Assembly (NCBI RefSeq): GCF_000832065.1
Contig: NZ_JXQM01000021.1
Location: 1 to 64,000 of the forward strand
Direction of reading: 5' to 3'
DNA: 64,000 bases
Origin: Nitrosospira sp. NpAV
Lineage (GTDB): Bacteria; Pseudomonadota; Gammaproteobacteria; Burkholderiales; Nitrosomonadaceae
The position numbers and the translations under genes were made by a program. The first letter of the stretch is position 1. Each line of letters starts with the position of its first letter. The notes beneath the pieces were generated by a model. It saw nothing but the letters and a program-made list of their open reading frames with translations, ran no database searches and was not told the DNA's origin. Below are positions 8,944 to 19,334 of the stretch, piece by piece.

Positions 8944-9618
8944 ATGGCCAGTCAGATTATTCCCAGAGAACGCCTCGCCACCTACGAGCGCTGGGAGATG
9001 GGTACTTTCGAAAAAGCCGCCGCCACGGGATCCGCATCCAGTTTCGGAACCGAGGAGCCGGAACAGCCGACAGCGGTTATTCTGCCCACGGTCGAGCAGA
9101 TTGAGCGAATACACCAGGAAGCGCAGCATGAAGGCTATGCGGCGGGATACAACACGGGTCGCGAGGCGGGTTACGAAGCAGGCCGCGAGCAGGCCGCGAT
9201 GGAAGCGGCCAAGCTGCAATCCCTGTTCAGCAGTTTCCAGCGGGCACTGGTTGACGCCAACCGGACCATCGGCAACGATTTGCTTACTCTGGCCCTCGAT
9301 CTCGCAAGACAAATGGTACGCGAGGCCCTCAAGGTGAGGCCGGAACTCGTATTAGCAGTGGTACGCGAAAGCATTCACAATGAGGCGGCATTCAGTCAGC
9401 CGCCACAGTTGTACTTGCATCCGGAAGATGCCGCGCTGGTGCGTGAACACTTGAGCCAGGAACTCAACGACGCTGCAGTCTGTGTGGATACTCGTCTGGA
9501 GCGCGGCGATTGCAAGGTGAAGACCGGCAGCGGCCAGGTCGATGCCACCCTCGCTACCCGGTGGCAGCGTATCGCGCAAGCGCTGGGGCAGAATAGCAGC
9601 TGGCTGGAACAATCCTGA
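8944..9618 (+). CDS. fliH: flagellar export apparatus protein FliH
   Basis: Peripheral stalk of the type III export apparatus; binds and regulates the ATPase FliI. 224 residues from the ATG at 8944 (AAGGAAG 8 bases upstream); an ATG at 8923 is an alternative but its GGGAGG sits too close. The N-terminus [18 protein letters not shown] is typical. A Gly-rich repeat ([20 protein letters not shown]) marks the GxxxG helix of FliH, and the C-terminal half matches the V-ATPase E-subunit-like domain. It precedes fliI by four bases. Confidence 0.93.
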   Translation: MASQIIPRERLATYERWEMGTFEKAAATGSASSFGTEEPEQPTAVILPTVEQIERIHQEAQHEGYAAGYNTGREAGYEAGREQAAMEAAKLQSLFSSFQRALVDANRTIGNDLLTLALDLARQMVREALKVRPELVLAVVRESIHNEAAFSQPPQLYLHPEDAALVREHLSQELNDAAVCVDTRLERGDCKVKTGSGQVDATLATRWQRIAQALGQNSSWLEQS

Positions 9619-9622
9619 TGCC

Positions 9623-11071
9623 ATGAGCGAAATAATCCAAGCCATCGTCCATTCTCCTGCCGACCCCCATGCCGGACAGTGGCGCAACTTCCTCAAGGGT
9701 TGCGGCGACGCAGCCGTTGCCGCGGAACCCTTTCAACGGTCAGGTCATCTTACCCGCGTCACGGGGCTGGTAATGGAAGCGGTGGGACTCAAGCTTGCGG
9801 TGGGGAGCGGATGCACGGTGCTGATGCCCAACGGCAACAGGGTGGAAGCGGAGGTGGTTGGGTTTAACGGGGACCGGCTTTATCTGATGCCGACCCAGGA
9901 CGTATTCGGGCTAACGCCTGGCGCCAAGGTCGTTCCGTGGGAAAACATCACGAACCCCGCGACATTGTCCGAGCCCCGTGTTGCCAGCCATCCGCGCCGC
10001 CGCGCATCCGATCGGGTCAGGCATTTCCCGGTTGGGGAAGGCTTGCTGGGGCGGGTGTTGGACGGTGTCGGACGCCCGCTGGATGGGCTTGGGCCGCTAA
10101 AAGCGGAACGCGAAGCGCCGCTCGTAAACCAGTCATTCAATCCGCTTGACCGGGAACCCATCAGGCAAATACTGGACGTCGGGGTGCGTGCCATCAATGC
10201 GCTGCTCACGGTGGGGCGGGGTCAACGCATGGGCTTGTTTGCCGGCTCCGGAGTAGGGAAGAGCGTTCTGCTCGGCATGATGGCACGCTATACCAGCGCC
10301 GATGTGATCGTGGTCGGATTGATCGGCGAACGGGGCCGCGAGGTCAAGGAATTCATCGAACAAATCCTCGGTGCGGAAGGGCTGGCCCGCTCCGTGGTGG
10401 TGGCCGCGCCTGCCGATACCTGGCCCTTGATGCGGTTACAGGGCGCCTCCTACGCCACGTCCATTGCCGAGTACTTTCGCGACCAGGGCAAAAACGTGCT
10501 GCTGATCATGGATTCGCTCACGCGCTACGCCATGGCGCAGCGGGAGATTGCGCTGGCGATCGGGGAACCCCCCGCTACCAAGGGGTATCCGCCTTCCGTA
10601 TTCGCCAAACTGCCGCAACTGGTGGAACGGGCGGGGAACGGTATCAAGGGCGGGGGCTCGATTACCGCGTTCTATACCGTATTGACCGAAGGAGACGATC
10701 AACAGGATCCGATCGCCGATTCGGCACGCGCGATTCTCGATGGACACATCGTCTTGTCGCGCCAGCTTGCCGAAAGCGGGCACTATCCGGCTATCGACAT
10801 CGAGGCTTCAATCAGCCGCGCCATGTCCGGCCTGATCGCACCCGAATATTTCGAGCAAGTGCGAGGTTTCAAGCAGCTTTACGCACGTTATCAGCGGTCG
10901 CGCGATTTGATCAGTGTCGGGGCTTACGCGCCGGGGAGCGATCCATTGCTGGACCGGGCGATCGTATTGCATCCGCAGCTGGAGGCGTTTCTTCAGCAGA
11001 GTATGTTCGAGTGTGCGAGCCACGTGGATAGTGTGGCTGATCTGGGTGCATTGCTGGCCCCGCAAAGCTGA
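9623..11071 (+). CDS. fliI: flagellum-specific export ATPase FliI
   Basis: Hexameric ATPase, related to the F1 beta subunit, that energises unfolding and export of rod, hook and filament proteins. 482 residues. The Walker A motif is [15 protein letters not shown] (about residue 195), followed by [14 protein letters not shown] and the Walker B region ([18 protein letters not shown]). The ATG at 9623 lies just after the fliH stop. An upstream in-frame extension to 9542 overlaps fliH and is not family-like. Confidence 0.97.
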   Translation: MSEIIQAIVHSPADPHAGQWRNFLKGCGDAAVAAEPFQRSGHLTRVTGLVMEAVGLKLAVGSGCTVLMPNGNRVEAEVVGFNGDRLYLMPTQDVFGLTPGAKVVPWENITNPATLSEPRVASHPRRRASDRVRHFPVGEGLLGRVLDGVGRPLDGLGPLKAEREAPLVNQSFNPLDREPIRQILDVGVRAINALLTVGRGQRMGLFAGSGVGKSVLLGMMARYTSADVIVVGLIGERGREVKEFIEQILGAEGLARSVVVAAPADTWPLMRLQGASYATSIAEYFRDQGKNVLLIMDSLTRYAMAQREIALAIGEPPATKGYPPSVFAKLPQLVERAGNGIKGGGSITAFYTVLTEGDDQQDPIADSARAILDGHIVLSRQLAESGHYPAIDIEASISRAMSGLIAPEYFEQVRGFKQLYARYQRSRDLISVGAYAPGSDPLLDRAIVLHPQLEAFLQQSMFECASHVDSVADLGALLAPQS

Positions 11072-11109
11072 TTCATTCCAATTGAACCAGATGGGGATCT
11101 GACTGAAAT

Positions 11110-11553
11110 ATGCCGAAACAATCCGCTTTGGATACTCTTCTTGAGCTTGCCCAGACGCGCACCGATGATGCAGCGAAACGACTGGGCGCGCTCAACGCGC
11201 AAGGTGTCGACATGGAAGCCAAGCTTGCTCTGCTGGTGCAATATTGGCAGGAATATTCTTCCCGTTTTCAGGCTTCGATGAAGCAGGGAATAACGGCATC
11301 CGGCTGGCGCAACTACCAGGAATTTCTCGACAAACTTGATGCCGCCATCGTGCAGCAACGCGGGCTTCTGGCCGCGACGCAACAGCGTGTCGAGAACAGC
11401 CGGCTTGATTGGCAATCGGCCCGGCGCACCCTTAAGTCTTATCATACGCTCGCGCAGCGTCAGATGAGAGTGGAATTGCTGCATCTGGCCAGGCACGAAC
11501 AAAAGGAAACTGACGAGTACGCGGTTAACGCGGCCGCCCGCCCGAAAGAATAG
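11110..11553 (+). CDS. fliJ: flagellar export protein FliJ
   Basis: 147-residue, almost entirely helical coiled-coil protein. FliJ is the central stalk of the export ATPase and binds FliI and FlhA. Residues such as LDTLLELAQTRTDDAAKRLG at the N-terminus and the two long heptad-rich helices support the call, as does position directly behind fliI. Sequence conservation of FliJ is low, so position carries weight. Confidence 0.9.
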   Translation: MPKQSALDTLLELAQTRTDDAAKRLGALNAQGVDMEAKLALLVQYWQEYSSRFQASMKQGITASGWRNYQEFLDKLDAAIVQQRGLLAATQQRVENSRLDWQSARRTLKSYHTLAQRQMRVELLHLARHEQKETDEYAVNAAARPKE

Positions 11554-11593
11554 ATGTACAACAGATCAATTACATGACAACCGGGAATACGCT

Positions 11594-13066
11594 ATGCTAA
11601 CCTTACCCATGTTGCAAAATTCGCCGAATAATACGCCGTCCCCCGCAGTCAAGAATACCGTCAACACCGCCGTTGCCGACGAGGAGGACATGCAGACTGC
11701 CAGCTTCGGCAAGGTGCTGGCTCAGGAAATGAGCGGGAAGGGCGAAACTCGCTCAGTGGATGGGAATACAAAGGCCGGCAATATTCCCGAAGATACGAAA
11801 ACTGCCGGTGATTCGAGAAATATGGCCGATGCCAAGGATTCAAAGGTATTGGAGGACTCAAACGATGCGAAGGATTTAGCGGATTTAAGTGGATTGGAAG
11901 GCTCAGGGGATTTGAAGGATCTGAAGAAGGATAGTGTCGTCAATAGCCCGGAGCCACAGGAAACAAGAGAAATGAAGCTGGATGCGGTCACTGGCTCTCC
12001 CCAATGGGCGGGTCTCGCGGGTATCCTGCATGGCCTGATCGCCGCATATCGGCCTGAAATCCGAACCGATGCTTCAACCGGCAGCGATGCCGGAGACGAT
12101 GTCCTAGCTGCCAATACGTTAATTGATACAGAGAAGGATCGAGCAACCACCATTGAGCATCAGGCTGGCCTCTTGGTCATGCAGCCCGGTCTGGCCGCTG
12201 CGCAACTTGATAAAGACGGAAGAATGAGATCACCGAGTGCAGCGGCTTCTGCGGTTGCCGATACTACCGATCCGGTATCAGAGATAGCCGGAATTCCGGC
12301 TGCGGTACCGGCACCATCCGCAGGAGCGAAAAATACCTCCGAGATTCACGATATCCGGAACGGGATGGCGATCCCGCGGGAATCGGATACCAGGCGGGCT
12401 GACCCGCAACAAATGGAATTCAAGGCGTCGGCATCCGATCCATCCATCAACACCGCAGGGCTTGGGAAATCACTGTTGGAACTCGCATCCGGCGCACCCA
12501 GGGATTTACCCGCAGTGGATTCATCCGTCACGGGATTGCTCAATATGCCGGCGCCGTTGGGTGCCGCACCTGTTGAGCACACCGTTGCGGCTGCTTCCGG
12601 TGGTGTTCCCATTCATGCTTCACTTGGGCTGGAGACTCGTGTCGGTGCGAGCGGTTGGGACAATGCCCTGGGGCAGAAGATTCTGTGGATGGTTTCCAAC
12701 CAGCAGCAGGTTGCGGAGTTGAATCTCAACCCGCCTGATCTGGGTCCTTTGCAAGTGGTTCTGTCCCTTTCAGATGACCAGGCCAGTGCGACATTTGTTT
12801 CGCAGCACGCCGATGTGCGGCAGGCACTGGAAGCCGCGCTGCCGCGACTCAGGGAAATGATGGCGGACAGCGGAATCAGTCTGGCCGAGACCACCGTCAG
12901 CGCCGATGCCTCGCAACGGCAGGGTGGATTCGAGCAGCAGGATCGCTCTGGTGCGCGCCACGTAGGAAACAGGGAAACAGCGGGCGCGTCAACCGTCAGA
13001 ACCGCCGATATCGGCATGAGCCGTATTCCCGCAGGAGGGAACCGGCTGGTGGATACTTTTGCCTAG
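11594..13066 (+). CDS. fliK: flagellar hook-length control protein FliK
   Basis: 490-residue molecular ruler that ends hook growth and switches export to late substrates. The long N-terminal ruler is disordered and has an Asp/Lys/Ser-rich stretch with short degenerate repeats (about residues 55-120). The C-terminal Flg_hook domain (about 350-440) contains VAELNLNPPDLGPLQVVLSL and ALPRLREMMADSGISLAE, the best conserved part of FliK. It is the last gene of fliFGHIJK. A second protein with this C-terminal domain is encoded at 4030-5142. Confidence 0.92.
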   Translation: MLTLPMLQNSPNNTPSPAVKNTVNTAVADEEDMQTASFGKVLAQEMSGKGETRSVDGNTKAGNIPEDTKTAGDSRNMADAKDSKVLEDSNDAKDLADLSGLEGSGDLKDLKKDSVVNSPEPQETREMKLDAVTGSPQWAGLAGILHGLIAAYRPEIRTDASTGSDAGDDVLAANTLIDTEKDRATTIEHQAGLLVMQPGLAAAQLDKDGRMRSPSAAASAVADTTDPVSEIAGIPAAVPAPSAGAKNTSEIHDIRNGMAIPRESDTRRADPQQMEFKASASDPSINTAGLGKSLLELASGAPRDLPAVDSSVTGLLNMPAPLGAAPVEHTVAAASGGVPIHASLGLETRVGASGWDNALGQKILWMVSNQQQVAELNLNPPDLGPLQVVLSLSDDQASATFVSQHADVRQALEAALPRLREMMADSGISLAETTVSADASQRQGGFEQQDRSGARHVGNRETAGASTVRTADIGMSRIPAGGNRLVDTFA

Positions 13067-13275
13067 TCTGTCGGATTTAAAGAAGCGAAGCGAAAATGCG
13101 GCTGGGTGACCCGGCCCCATGCTTTTACCCCGGATCTTGCAGCGGCTCCTTTTAAGTCCGAGGCTGCCAGGCGAAACCTGCCTAAAAGAAACACGTTGTT
13201 ATCCCGCTTCTAAAGAAAGCGCCCGCACCGTTGTTATGAAGTTATTGCTACTGAGATCATATTATAGAGATCGGC

Positions 13276-15375
13276 ATGCATAGCACCTACAATTACTGGC
13301 TGGTCGCCCTGTCCCTTGTGGTGGCTACGTTTGCTTCTTATACCGCCCTCGATCTATCGAATCATATTTCCGTATTGACCCGGCCCAGGCTACGTCATAT
13401 ATGGCTCGCCGGCGGCGCGGCGGCGATGGGGATCGGCATCTGGTCGATGCATTTTATCGGAATGCTCGCTTTCTCGCTGCCAACTCCGCTCGGCTACGAT
13501 TTTGCAATTACCTGCTATTCGCTGGCAATCGCCATATTGTTCTCCTATTCCGTGCTGTATATCGTCACGCAAACAAAACTGACACTTTTGCGTCTTCTCA
13601 CAGGCGGCACCTTGATGGGCTTTGGCATCTCCGGCACCCATTACATCGGCATGGTCGCCATGCAGATGCGCCCTGCGATTCACTACGATCCAGTGCTGTT
13701 CGTCGCTTCGATTGTCATTGCCATCGCCGCGGCCAATGCCGCCCTGTGGATTGCGTATACGCTCCGGGGCGCGGATCAGACCCGCTTGATCGCCAAACGC
13801 ATCGGCGCCGCCTTCTTGATGGGTATCGCGATTACCGGGATGCACTACACAGCCATGGCTGCTGCTCATTTTTCGCACGATTCGGTGAGCGGCGCAGCGA
13901 ACGGCATCGATTCGCAATGGCTTGCCGTCACCATCATTTTACTCACCTTCACGATCCTGATCGTGACGCTCATATTGTCGCGTTTCGATGCGAGAACCAA
14001 TTTTCTTGTGGGCTCGGTGTCTCAGCTTAATAGACAGATCGTCCACTTGGCAACGTTCGATACCTTGACGGACCTGCCAAATCGCTGGACGCTTATGGAG
14101 CGGATGGAACGCGCGATTCATACTTCCAAGCGCCACCAGAACATGTTCGCCATCCTGTTCATGGATCTCGACGGGTTCAAGATTATCAACGACTCACTGG
14201 GGCACTCAGCGGGCGATGAAATCCTGAAGGCATTTGCACAGAGGTTGCTGCATTGCGTGCGTAGCGACGACACGGTCGCCCGGTTGGGCGGTGATGAATT
14301 CGTGGTGTTGCTCGAAAACCTTGCGTCTCCGGATGACGCCGCGGAAATGGCGGATAGCGTGCTCAGTCGCATGCGCCAAGGCCTATGGGCCGATAGCCAG
14401 CCCCTGCAGGTAATGCCGAGCATCGGTATTTCCCTGTTCCCGCAAGATGGCGATACCGCCGAAGTGCTGCTCAAGAACGCGGATGCTGCGATGTACGAAG
14501 CAAAACGTGGCGGACGCAGTACATATCGCTTCTTTGAGGCAAGCATGAATGAAGCAGCCACCCGTACTTTACAGATCCAGCATGCCTTGCACGAAGCACT
14601 CAAAGCCGGCTATTTTTCCTTGTATTTCCAGCCAAAATTCCGTGGTGACAATGGCGAGCTGACGGGTGCCGAGGCACTGCTCCGCCTGCACCATCCAGAG
14701 CTCGGGTTTTTGTCACCGCTGGAGTTCATTCCGATTGCCGAACGCTCCGGGCAGATTGTCCCGATAGGCTACTGGGTTGTGCGCGAAACATGCCGGCAAA
14801 TACGCCGTTGGAAGGAAAATGATCTACCAGCGATCAAAGTGTCCATCAATTTATCGCCTCGCCAATTGGAGCAATCGGATCTCGTCGCCACAATGCTGGA
14901 TATCGTCCGGTTCGAACAGGTCCCATGCGAGCAGATCATGTTCGAAATCACCGAGACCGTGGCCATGCAGGATGCACCCAAAACGACCAACATGATCCGT
15001 GAGTTTCAGGAAAACAGCTTTGAAATCTCAATCGATGATTTCGGGACCGGCTATTCAAGCCTTGCCTACTTGCAACGCTTTCGCGCCAAGCAGCTGAAGA
15101 TAGACCGTTTCTTCACCAATGGCCTGGATGACGGTCACGAAGGCAGCATCATCGTTTCCGCGATAATCAAGCTTGCCCATACGCTCGAGATGGATGTGGT
15201 GGCCGAAGGCGTCGAAACCGATTCGCAATTCGCTAAATTGAAGGGGATGATGTGCGACGAAATGCAAGGGTTCCTTCTCGGCAAACCCGTGACTGCGGAA
15301 GAACTCAGCGCTTTTCTGCATCAGCAGACGAGCCAAAATTTGATCAAGTTCAAGGCGCGCAAGGAGAGTACATAG
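13276..15375 (+). CDS. MHYT-sensor GGDEF/EAL cyclic-di-GMP enzyme
   Basis: 699-residue inner-membrane protein. Residues 1-235 form an MHYT domain of about seven membrane helices with three metal-binding-like motifs (SMHFIGM near 58, THYIGM near 121, GMHYTAM near 189); this domain is proposed to sense O2, CO or NO. A GGDEF diguanylate cyclase domain follows with intact GGDEF at 338-342 and an RxxD inhibitory site (RSDD, 329-332). The EAL phosphodiesterase domain has EAL at 466-468, DDFGTGYSSL and EGVET, so it looks catalytically competent. Lying between fliK and fliL, it probably links c-di-GMP to motility. Net activity cannot be read from sequence. Confidence 0.93.
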   Translation: MHSTYNYWLVALSLVVATFASYTALDLSNHISVLTRPRLRHIWLAGGAAAMGIGIWSMHFIGMLAFSLPTPLGYDFAITCYSLAIAILFSYSVLYIVTQTKLTLLRLLTGGTLMGFGISGTHYIGMVAMQMRPAIHYDPVLFVASIVIAIAAANAALWIAYTLRGADQTRLIAKRIGAAFLMGIAITGMHYTAMAAAHFSHDSVSGAANGIDSQWLAVTIILLTFTILIVTLILSRFDARTNFLVGSVSQLNRQIVHLATFDTLTDLPNRWTLMERMERAIHTSKRHQNMFAILFMDLDGFKIINDSLGHSAGDEILKAFAQRLLHCVRSDDTVARLGGDEFVVLLENLASPDDAAEMADSVLSRMRQGLWADSQPLQVMPSIGISLFPQDGDTAEVLLKNADAAMYEAKRGGRSTYRFFEASMNEAATRTLQIQHALHEALKAGYFSLYFQPKFRGDNGELTGAEALLRLHHPELGFLSPLEFIPIAERSGQIVPIGYWVVRETCRQIRRWKENDLPAIKVSINLSPRQLEQSDLVATMLDIVRFEQVPCEQIMFEITETVAMQDAPKTTNMIREFQENSFEISIDDFGTGYSSLAYLQRFRAKQLKIDRFFTNGLDDGHEGSIIVSAIIKLAHTLEMDVVAEGVETDSQFAKLKGMMCDEMQGFLLGKPVTAEELSAFLHQQTSQNLIKFKARKEST

Positions 15376-15724
15376 TAAACCCGTTTTGGCCAGATGCCTG
15401 TTACACCTGCGGTATCGGGTCGATGCAACTATGGGTACCTAGCGGTGCGGCAATCGCTCGCCAACTTCATTGGTCTTCCGCGAAGACGACGTTGGCCTCT
15501 GAAATCCCCGAAATCCGTTTCTCATCCTTGCATTTTCAATTCTTAAAGTCCGGCGGGCTCCAAACCGGCATATTCATGCGTCGGACTTTCAGTTCTCCAG
15601 TTTTTGCATGGACGGTGTTCCGGCACCAAGTTCCGAGATAATGCCCTTTTCCCTCTCTTTTTTCCGCATTATCCACCTGCAATTGGTTTGATAATTCGCA
15701 TCACACTATGCACGGGACACAATC
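15376..15724. other. 349-base gap before fliL with an inverted repeat
   Basis: No convincing gene. AAAGTCCG at 15545-15552 pairs with CGGACTTT at 15582-15589 around an inner CCGG-rich segment, giving a possible hairpin. The fliL operon promoter is likely in the A/T-rich last 60 bases, but no clear -35/-10 pair was identified. Confidence 0.4.
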
Positions 15725-16219
15725 ATGACAAACAAGGCAAACGCGCAAGACAAGGGAAACCGGGCGGAAACAAAATCCGGAGGCAAAAAACTGACCCTGA
15801 TTATCGCTTCGGCGGTGCTGCTGCTCGGAGCCGGAGGCGGCGGCGCGGCGTGGTATATGATGAGCCGCACCCAGGATGGAGCGCAGCCCCAAGCAAGGCA
15901 GGAGCCGCCGGTTTTCGTAAATCTGGAGACATTCACCGTCAATCTGGTGTCCGAGCACGGCGATCAGCATCTTCAGACCAATCTGACCCTGAAAATGGAA
16001 AGCCCCTCCGCAGCTGACTTGATCAAACTGCATATGCCGGAGGTACGTAACCGCGTCCTGCTGCTGCTTTCCAGCAAGGCGGCATCCCAAATCGCCGGTG
16101 TTGACGGCAAGAAGAAGCTCGCTTCCGAATTGCTTGCAGAAATAAAGCAGCCATCCGGCGAAGGCAGTCCCACGCATGCCGTTCAAAGCGTACTTTTTAC
16201 TTCGTTCGTCATTCAGTAG
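15725..16219 (+). CDS. fliL: flagellar basal body-associated protein FliL
   Basis: Single-pass membrane protein near the stator that supports torque under load. 164 residues: a charged N-terminal tail, one membrane segment (LTLIIASAVLLLGAGGGGAAW, about 20-40), and a periplasmic domain with FVNLETFTVNL and MPEVRNRVLLLLSS, both characteristic of FliL. It heads the fliLMNOPQR run; fliM begins 9 bases after its stop. Confidence 0.95.
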   Translation: MTNKANAQDKGNRAETKSGGKKLTLIIASAVLLLGAGGGGAAWYMMSRTQDGAQPQARQEPPVFVNLETFTVNLVSEHGDQHLQTNLTLKMESPSAADLIKLHMPEVRNRVLLLLSSKAASQIAGVDGKKKLASELLAEIKQPSGEGSPTHAVQSVLFTSFVIQ

Positions 16220-16228
16220 TTATTGATC

Positions 16229-17203
16229 ATGAGCAACGATTTTCTTTCGAAGGAAGAAGTGGAAGCCCTGCTCAAGGGCGTTGTCGGCGATGACGCAGGC
16301 GGCGGGACCAAGCCAGTCTCAGGCTTCCGCCCGTACAATCTGGCAACTCAGGAACGCATCGTGCGCGGGCGCATGCCCACGCTTGAAATCATCAATGAGC
16401 GTTTTGCACGGCTTTTACGCCTTGGCTTGTTCAATTTTCTGCGTCGCAGCGCGAACGTCACGGTCGGTCCGGTGCGGGCAATTAAATTCAGCGAGTTCGT
16501 GCGCCATCTGGTGGCGCCGAGCAATCTGAATCTGGTGCATGTCAAGCCACTCCGTGGCACATCGCTGTTTGTATTCGACCCGACACTCGTATTTCTGGTG
16601 GTGGATAATCTGTTCGGCGGCGATGGCCGTTTCCACCCTAGTTCAGAGGGCCGCGATTTCACGCAAACCGAGCAGCGCATTATTCAGCGACTGCTTAACC
16701 TGGTGTTTGACAGCTATGGCAAGTCGTGGCAACCGGTCTATCCCATCGAGTTTGAGTATGTGCGGGCGGAAACGAACACCCAGTTCGCCAACGTGGCTAC
16801 CCCCAACGAAGTGGTCGTGGCTACCACTTTTGAGGTCAGTATCGGCTCGGCAGTGGGAGAAATGCACATATGCATGCCGTACTCCATTCTCGAACCGATT
16901 CGCGACCTGCTATCCAGCAGTATGCAGGGTGAGTCGCTGGAGGTGGATAAACGCTGGGTAGGCCGGCTGTCGAAGCAGGTGCAGGCGGCCGAAGTCACGA
17001 TGCTGGTAGATCTGGCGCATGTGCAGGTCACGCTCGATCAGATACTCAACATGCAAGTCGGCGATGTTATTCCGCTGAATATCCCCGAGCTGGTTACCGC
17101 CAGTGTGGATGGCGTGCCGGTAATGGAATGCCGCTATGGTATCTCCAATGGCCAGTATGCGCTACGCATGGAAAGAATGCTTGGCCCAGCCATAGGCGAA
17201 TGA
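16229..17203 (+). CDS. fliM: flagellar motor switch protein FliM
   Basis: C-ring protein that binds phospho-CheY and controls rotation direction. 324 residues from the ATG at 16229. The N-terminal CheY-binding segment is present (FLSKEEVEALLKGV; the usual form is LSQxEIDALL). The middle CheC-like domain (RIVRGRMPTLEIINERFARL) and the C-terminal SpoA domain (VTLDQILNMQVGDVIPL) follow. A TTG at 16223 is an alternative start two codons upstream. Confidence 0.97.
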   Translation: MSNDFLSKEEVEALLKGVVGDDAGGGTKPVSGFRPYNLATQERIVRGRMPTLEIINERFARLLRLGLFNFLRRSANVTVGPVRAIKFSEFVRHLVAPSNLNLVHVKPLRGTSLFVFDPTLVFLVVDNLFGGDGRFHPSSEGRDFTQTEQRIIQRLLNLVFDSYGKSWQPVYPIEFEYVRAETNTQFANVATPNEVVVATTFEVSIGSAVGEMHICMPYSILEPIRDLLSSSMQGESLEVDKRWVGRLSKQVQAAEVTMLVDLAHVQVTLDQILNMQVGDVIPLNIPELVTASVDGVPVMECRYGISNGQYALRMERMLGPAIGE

Positions 17204-17265
17204 TGTCCGTCGAACGCCGCAATTTGTCGAAACGACCCTTTACGAATAAACCCGAGGAGCCGAAT

Positions 17266-17661
17266 ATGCCCGTCAATAAAACCAGCGCCGCCCGTATGAC
17301 AGAGCAGCAAGATACCGCAGTGCCCACCGTTGCTGAAGACACCGTCGCCCCGGCCCAGATTTTTGAACAATTCGGCAGCACGCAGACGGTGGAAATCCAT
17401 AATGATATCGACATGATTATGGATATACCGGTCCAGCTTACTGTCCAGTTGGGGCGCACCAAAATCGCCATCAAGAACCTGCTGCAGCTGGCCCAAGGCT
17501 CGGTAGTGGAACTGGACGGCCTGGCGGGCGAACCCATGGATGTACTGGTCAACGGCTATCTCATCGCACAGGGGGAAGTGGTTGTGGTCAATGAAAAATT
17601 CGGCATTCGTCTGACGGACATCATTACCCCGAGCGAGCGCATTCGCAAACTAAACCGCTAG
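17266..17661 (+). CDS. fliN: flagellar motor switch protein FliN
   Basis: C-ring base protein, also a docking site for FliH. 131 residues ending in the SpoA domain: DIPVQLTVQLGRTKIAIKNL, GSVVELDGLAGEP, VNGYLIAQGEVVVVNEKFGI. The ATG at 17266 has GAGGAG 7 bases upstream. An in-frame ATG at 17203 overlaps the fliM stop (TGATG) and would add 21 residues; it remains possible. Confidence 0.95.
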   Translation: MPVNKTSAARMTEQQDTAVPTVAEDTVAPAQIFEQFGSTQTVEIHNDIDMIMDIPVQLTVQLGRTKIAIKNLLQLAQGSVVELDGLAGEPMDVLVNGYLIAQGEVVVVNEKFGIRLTDIITPSERIRKLNR

Positions 17662-17685
17662 CTCCTGAGGAAGATCGCCATCGTG

Positions 17686-18183
17686 ATGGATTCATTGTGT
17701 CGCATCACCACTACGCTTCGTCCGCAAAACGGCGAGGCAGCTCACCGGATGACGCCAGTCCGGTCAGCTCTCCTGTGGGTGCCCGGCTATTGCGTGTTTC
17801 CGGCCAGCGCCGCACCGGCGGGTGCCGCGCCGGTTGCCGACGGCGGCATGTTGCAGGTCATGCTCGGACTGGGACTGGTACTTGCCGTGATAGCCGGCGC
17901 CGCATGGCTGCTAAGGCGGTTTGGCGGCATGCCAAGAGGTCCCGCTAATGCCATCAGGGTTATCGGTGGTTCAGCCGTCGGTCAGCGCGAGCGGGTCGTG
18001 CTGTTGGAAGTTGCCGACACATGGCTGGTAATCGGTGTGGCACCGGGTCATGTAACGGCCTTGCATAGTATGCCAAAAGGGGAAACCGCCGCTATTGATG
18101 ATGCCACAGACCATGCAGCGGGAACCAACACTCATTTTTCCGCGTGGTTCAGGCAGGTGATGGAGAAGCGGAATGGAAAATAA
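17686..18183 (+). CDS. fliO: flagellar biosynthesis protein FliO
   Basis: Membrane protein that helps assemble the FliP ring of the export gate. 165 residues with a hydrophobic N-terminal stretch, a membrane segment ([22 protein letters not shown], about 55-76) and a cytoplasmic domain with [20 protein letters not shown], the most conserved FliO pattern. GAGGAAGAT lies upstream; a GTG one codon earlier (17683) is also possible. It overlaps fliP by 11 bases. Confidence 0.9.
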   Translation: MDSLCRITTTLRPQNGEAAHRMTPVRSALLWVPGYCVFPASAAPAGAAPVADGGMLQVMLGLGLVLAVIAGAAWLLRRFGGMPRGPANAIRVIGGSAVGQRERVVLLEVADTWLVIGVAPGHVTALHSMPKGETAAIDDATDHAAGTNTHFSAWFRQVMEKRNGK

Positions 18184-18934
18184 CAAGGTGCGGGCTGTAA
18201 CCCGTATTGCACTGGGAGCGGCTTTGCTCGAAACATCGTTTGCCGCGCTGGCCGAAGTGCCCGGTCTGCCCGCATTCACCAGCACACCCACTGCGGGTGG
18301 CGGGCAAAACTATTCGCTGAGTTTGCAAACCCTGCTGCTGCTGACGGCACTTACTTTCCTGCCCGCCGTGCTGCTGATGATGACCGGCTTCACCCGCATC
18401 ATTATCGTCCTTTCACTGCTGCGCATGGCGCTCGGTACCCAATCCTCGCCTCCCAATCAAGTGCTCGTGGGGCTGGCGCTATTCCTTACTTTCTTTGTCA
18501 TGGGTCCCGTGTTCGACAAGATCTATACGGATGCCTATGAGCCCTATACCAGCAGCAAGATTACGCAGGCACAAGCGCTGGAGAAAGGTGCGGCGCCGCT
18601 CAAAGCCTTCATGATGAAGCAGACCCGGGAAGCGGATCTGGCTCTGTTCGTCAAGCTTTCCGGCCATCCGCAACTGAATGGACCCGAAGATGTGCCGCTG
18701 CGGGTACTGGTTCCCGCCTTTGTCACCAGCGAATTGAAAACCGCATTCCAGATCGGTTTCGCGGTGTTCATTCCCTTTCTTATCATCGATATGGTGGTGG
18801 CGTCGGTGCTCATGTCCATGGGTATGATGATGGTATCACCCGCCCTGGTGGCGTTGCCGTTCAAGCTCATGCTGTTTGTGCTGGTGGACGGATGGCATAT
18901 GCTGATTGGTTCACTGGCGGAGAGTTTCTATTAG
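18173..18934 (+). CDS. fliP: flagellar export gate protein FliP
   Basis: Core pentameric channel component of the type III export gate. 253 residues with a cleavable-looking N-terminal hydrophobic segment and four further membrane helices. The conserved patterns [40 protein letters not shown] and [20 protein letters not shown] are present. Position between fliO and fliQ is standard. Confidence 0.97.
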   Translation: MENNKVRAVTRIALGAALLETSFAALAEVPGLPAFTSTPTAGGGQNYSLSLQTLLLLTALTFLPAVLLMMTGFTRIIIVLSLLRMALGTQSSPPNQVLVGLALFLTFFVMGPVFDKIYTDAYEPYTSSKITQAQALEKGAAPLKAFMMKQTREADLALFVKLSGHPQLNGPEDVPLRVLVPAFVTSELKTAFQIGFAVFIPFLIIDMVVASVLMSMGMMMVSPALVALPFKLMLFVLVDGWHMLIGSLAESFY

Positions 18935-19008
18935 CGGTCGATGGACCGGCCGGTAATCCCCCACCAATCGATCCAGTTTCGTTACTAATGATCATCAAGG
19001 AGAAAACT

Positions 19009-19278
19009 ATGACACCTGAAAGCGTAATGACTCTCGGCCAGAAGGCCATGGAAGTGACCTTGATGGTCTCGGCGCCCATGTTGCTGGTGGCGCTGGCGAC
19101 CGGACTGGTGGTGAGCATTTTTCAGGCCGCAACGCAAATCAATGAAATGACGCTATCATTCATCCCCAAGCTGGTGGCGCTGTTCGCAACCATGGTGCTG
19201 GCCGGTCCCTGGATGCTCTCCGTAATGGTCGACTACATGCGGCAAGTATTGGAGGGAATTCCCGCGATGGTGGGGTAG
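19009..19278 (+). CDS. fliQ: flagellar export gate protein FliQ
   Basis: 89-residue, two-helix membrane protein of the export gate. It contains MTPESVMTLGQKAMEVTLMV and FQAATQINEMTLSFIPK, which are diagnostic. The ATG at 19009 is preceded by AAGGAG at good spacing; the upstream in-frame ATG at 18892 lies inside fliP. Confidence 0.97.
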   Translation: MTPESVMTLGQKAMEVTLMVSAPMLLVALATGLVVSIFQAATQINEMTLSFIPKLVALFATMVLAGPWMLSVMVDYMRQVLEGIPAMVG

Positions 19279-19334
19279 CGATAACGACGGCATATCGCTT
19301 AAAGCATTCGATGGATTTAGCGCCTGACTGGTAA

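Noticed and set aside
13067-13275. Possible c-di-GMP riboswitch before the GGDEF/EAL gene
   Set aside because: Looked for the conserved GEMM core and did not find it; only small unrelated hairpins are present.
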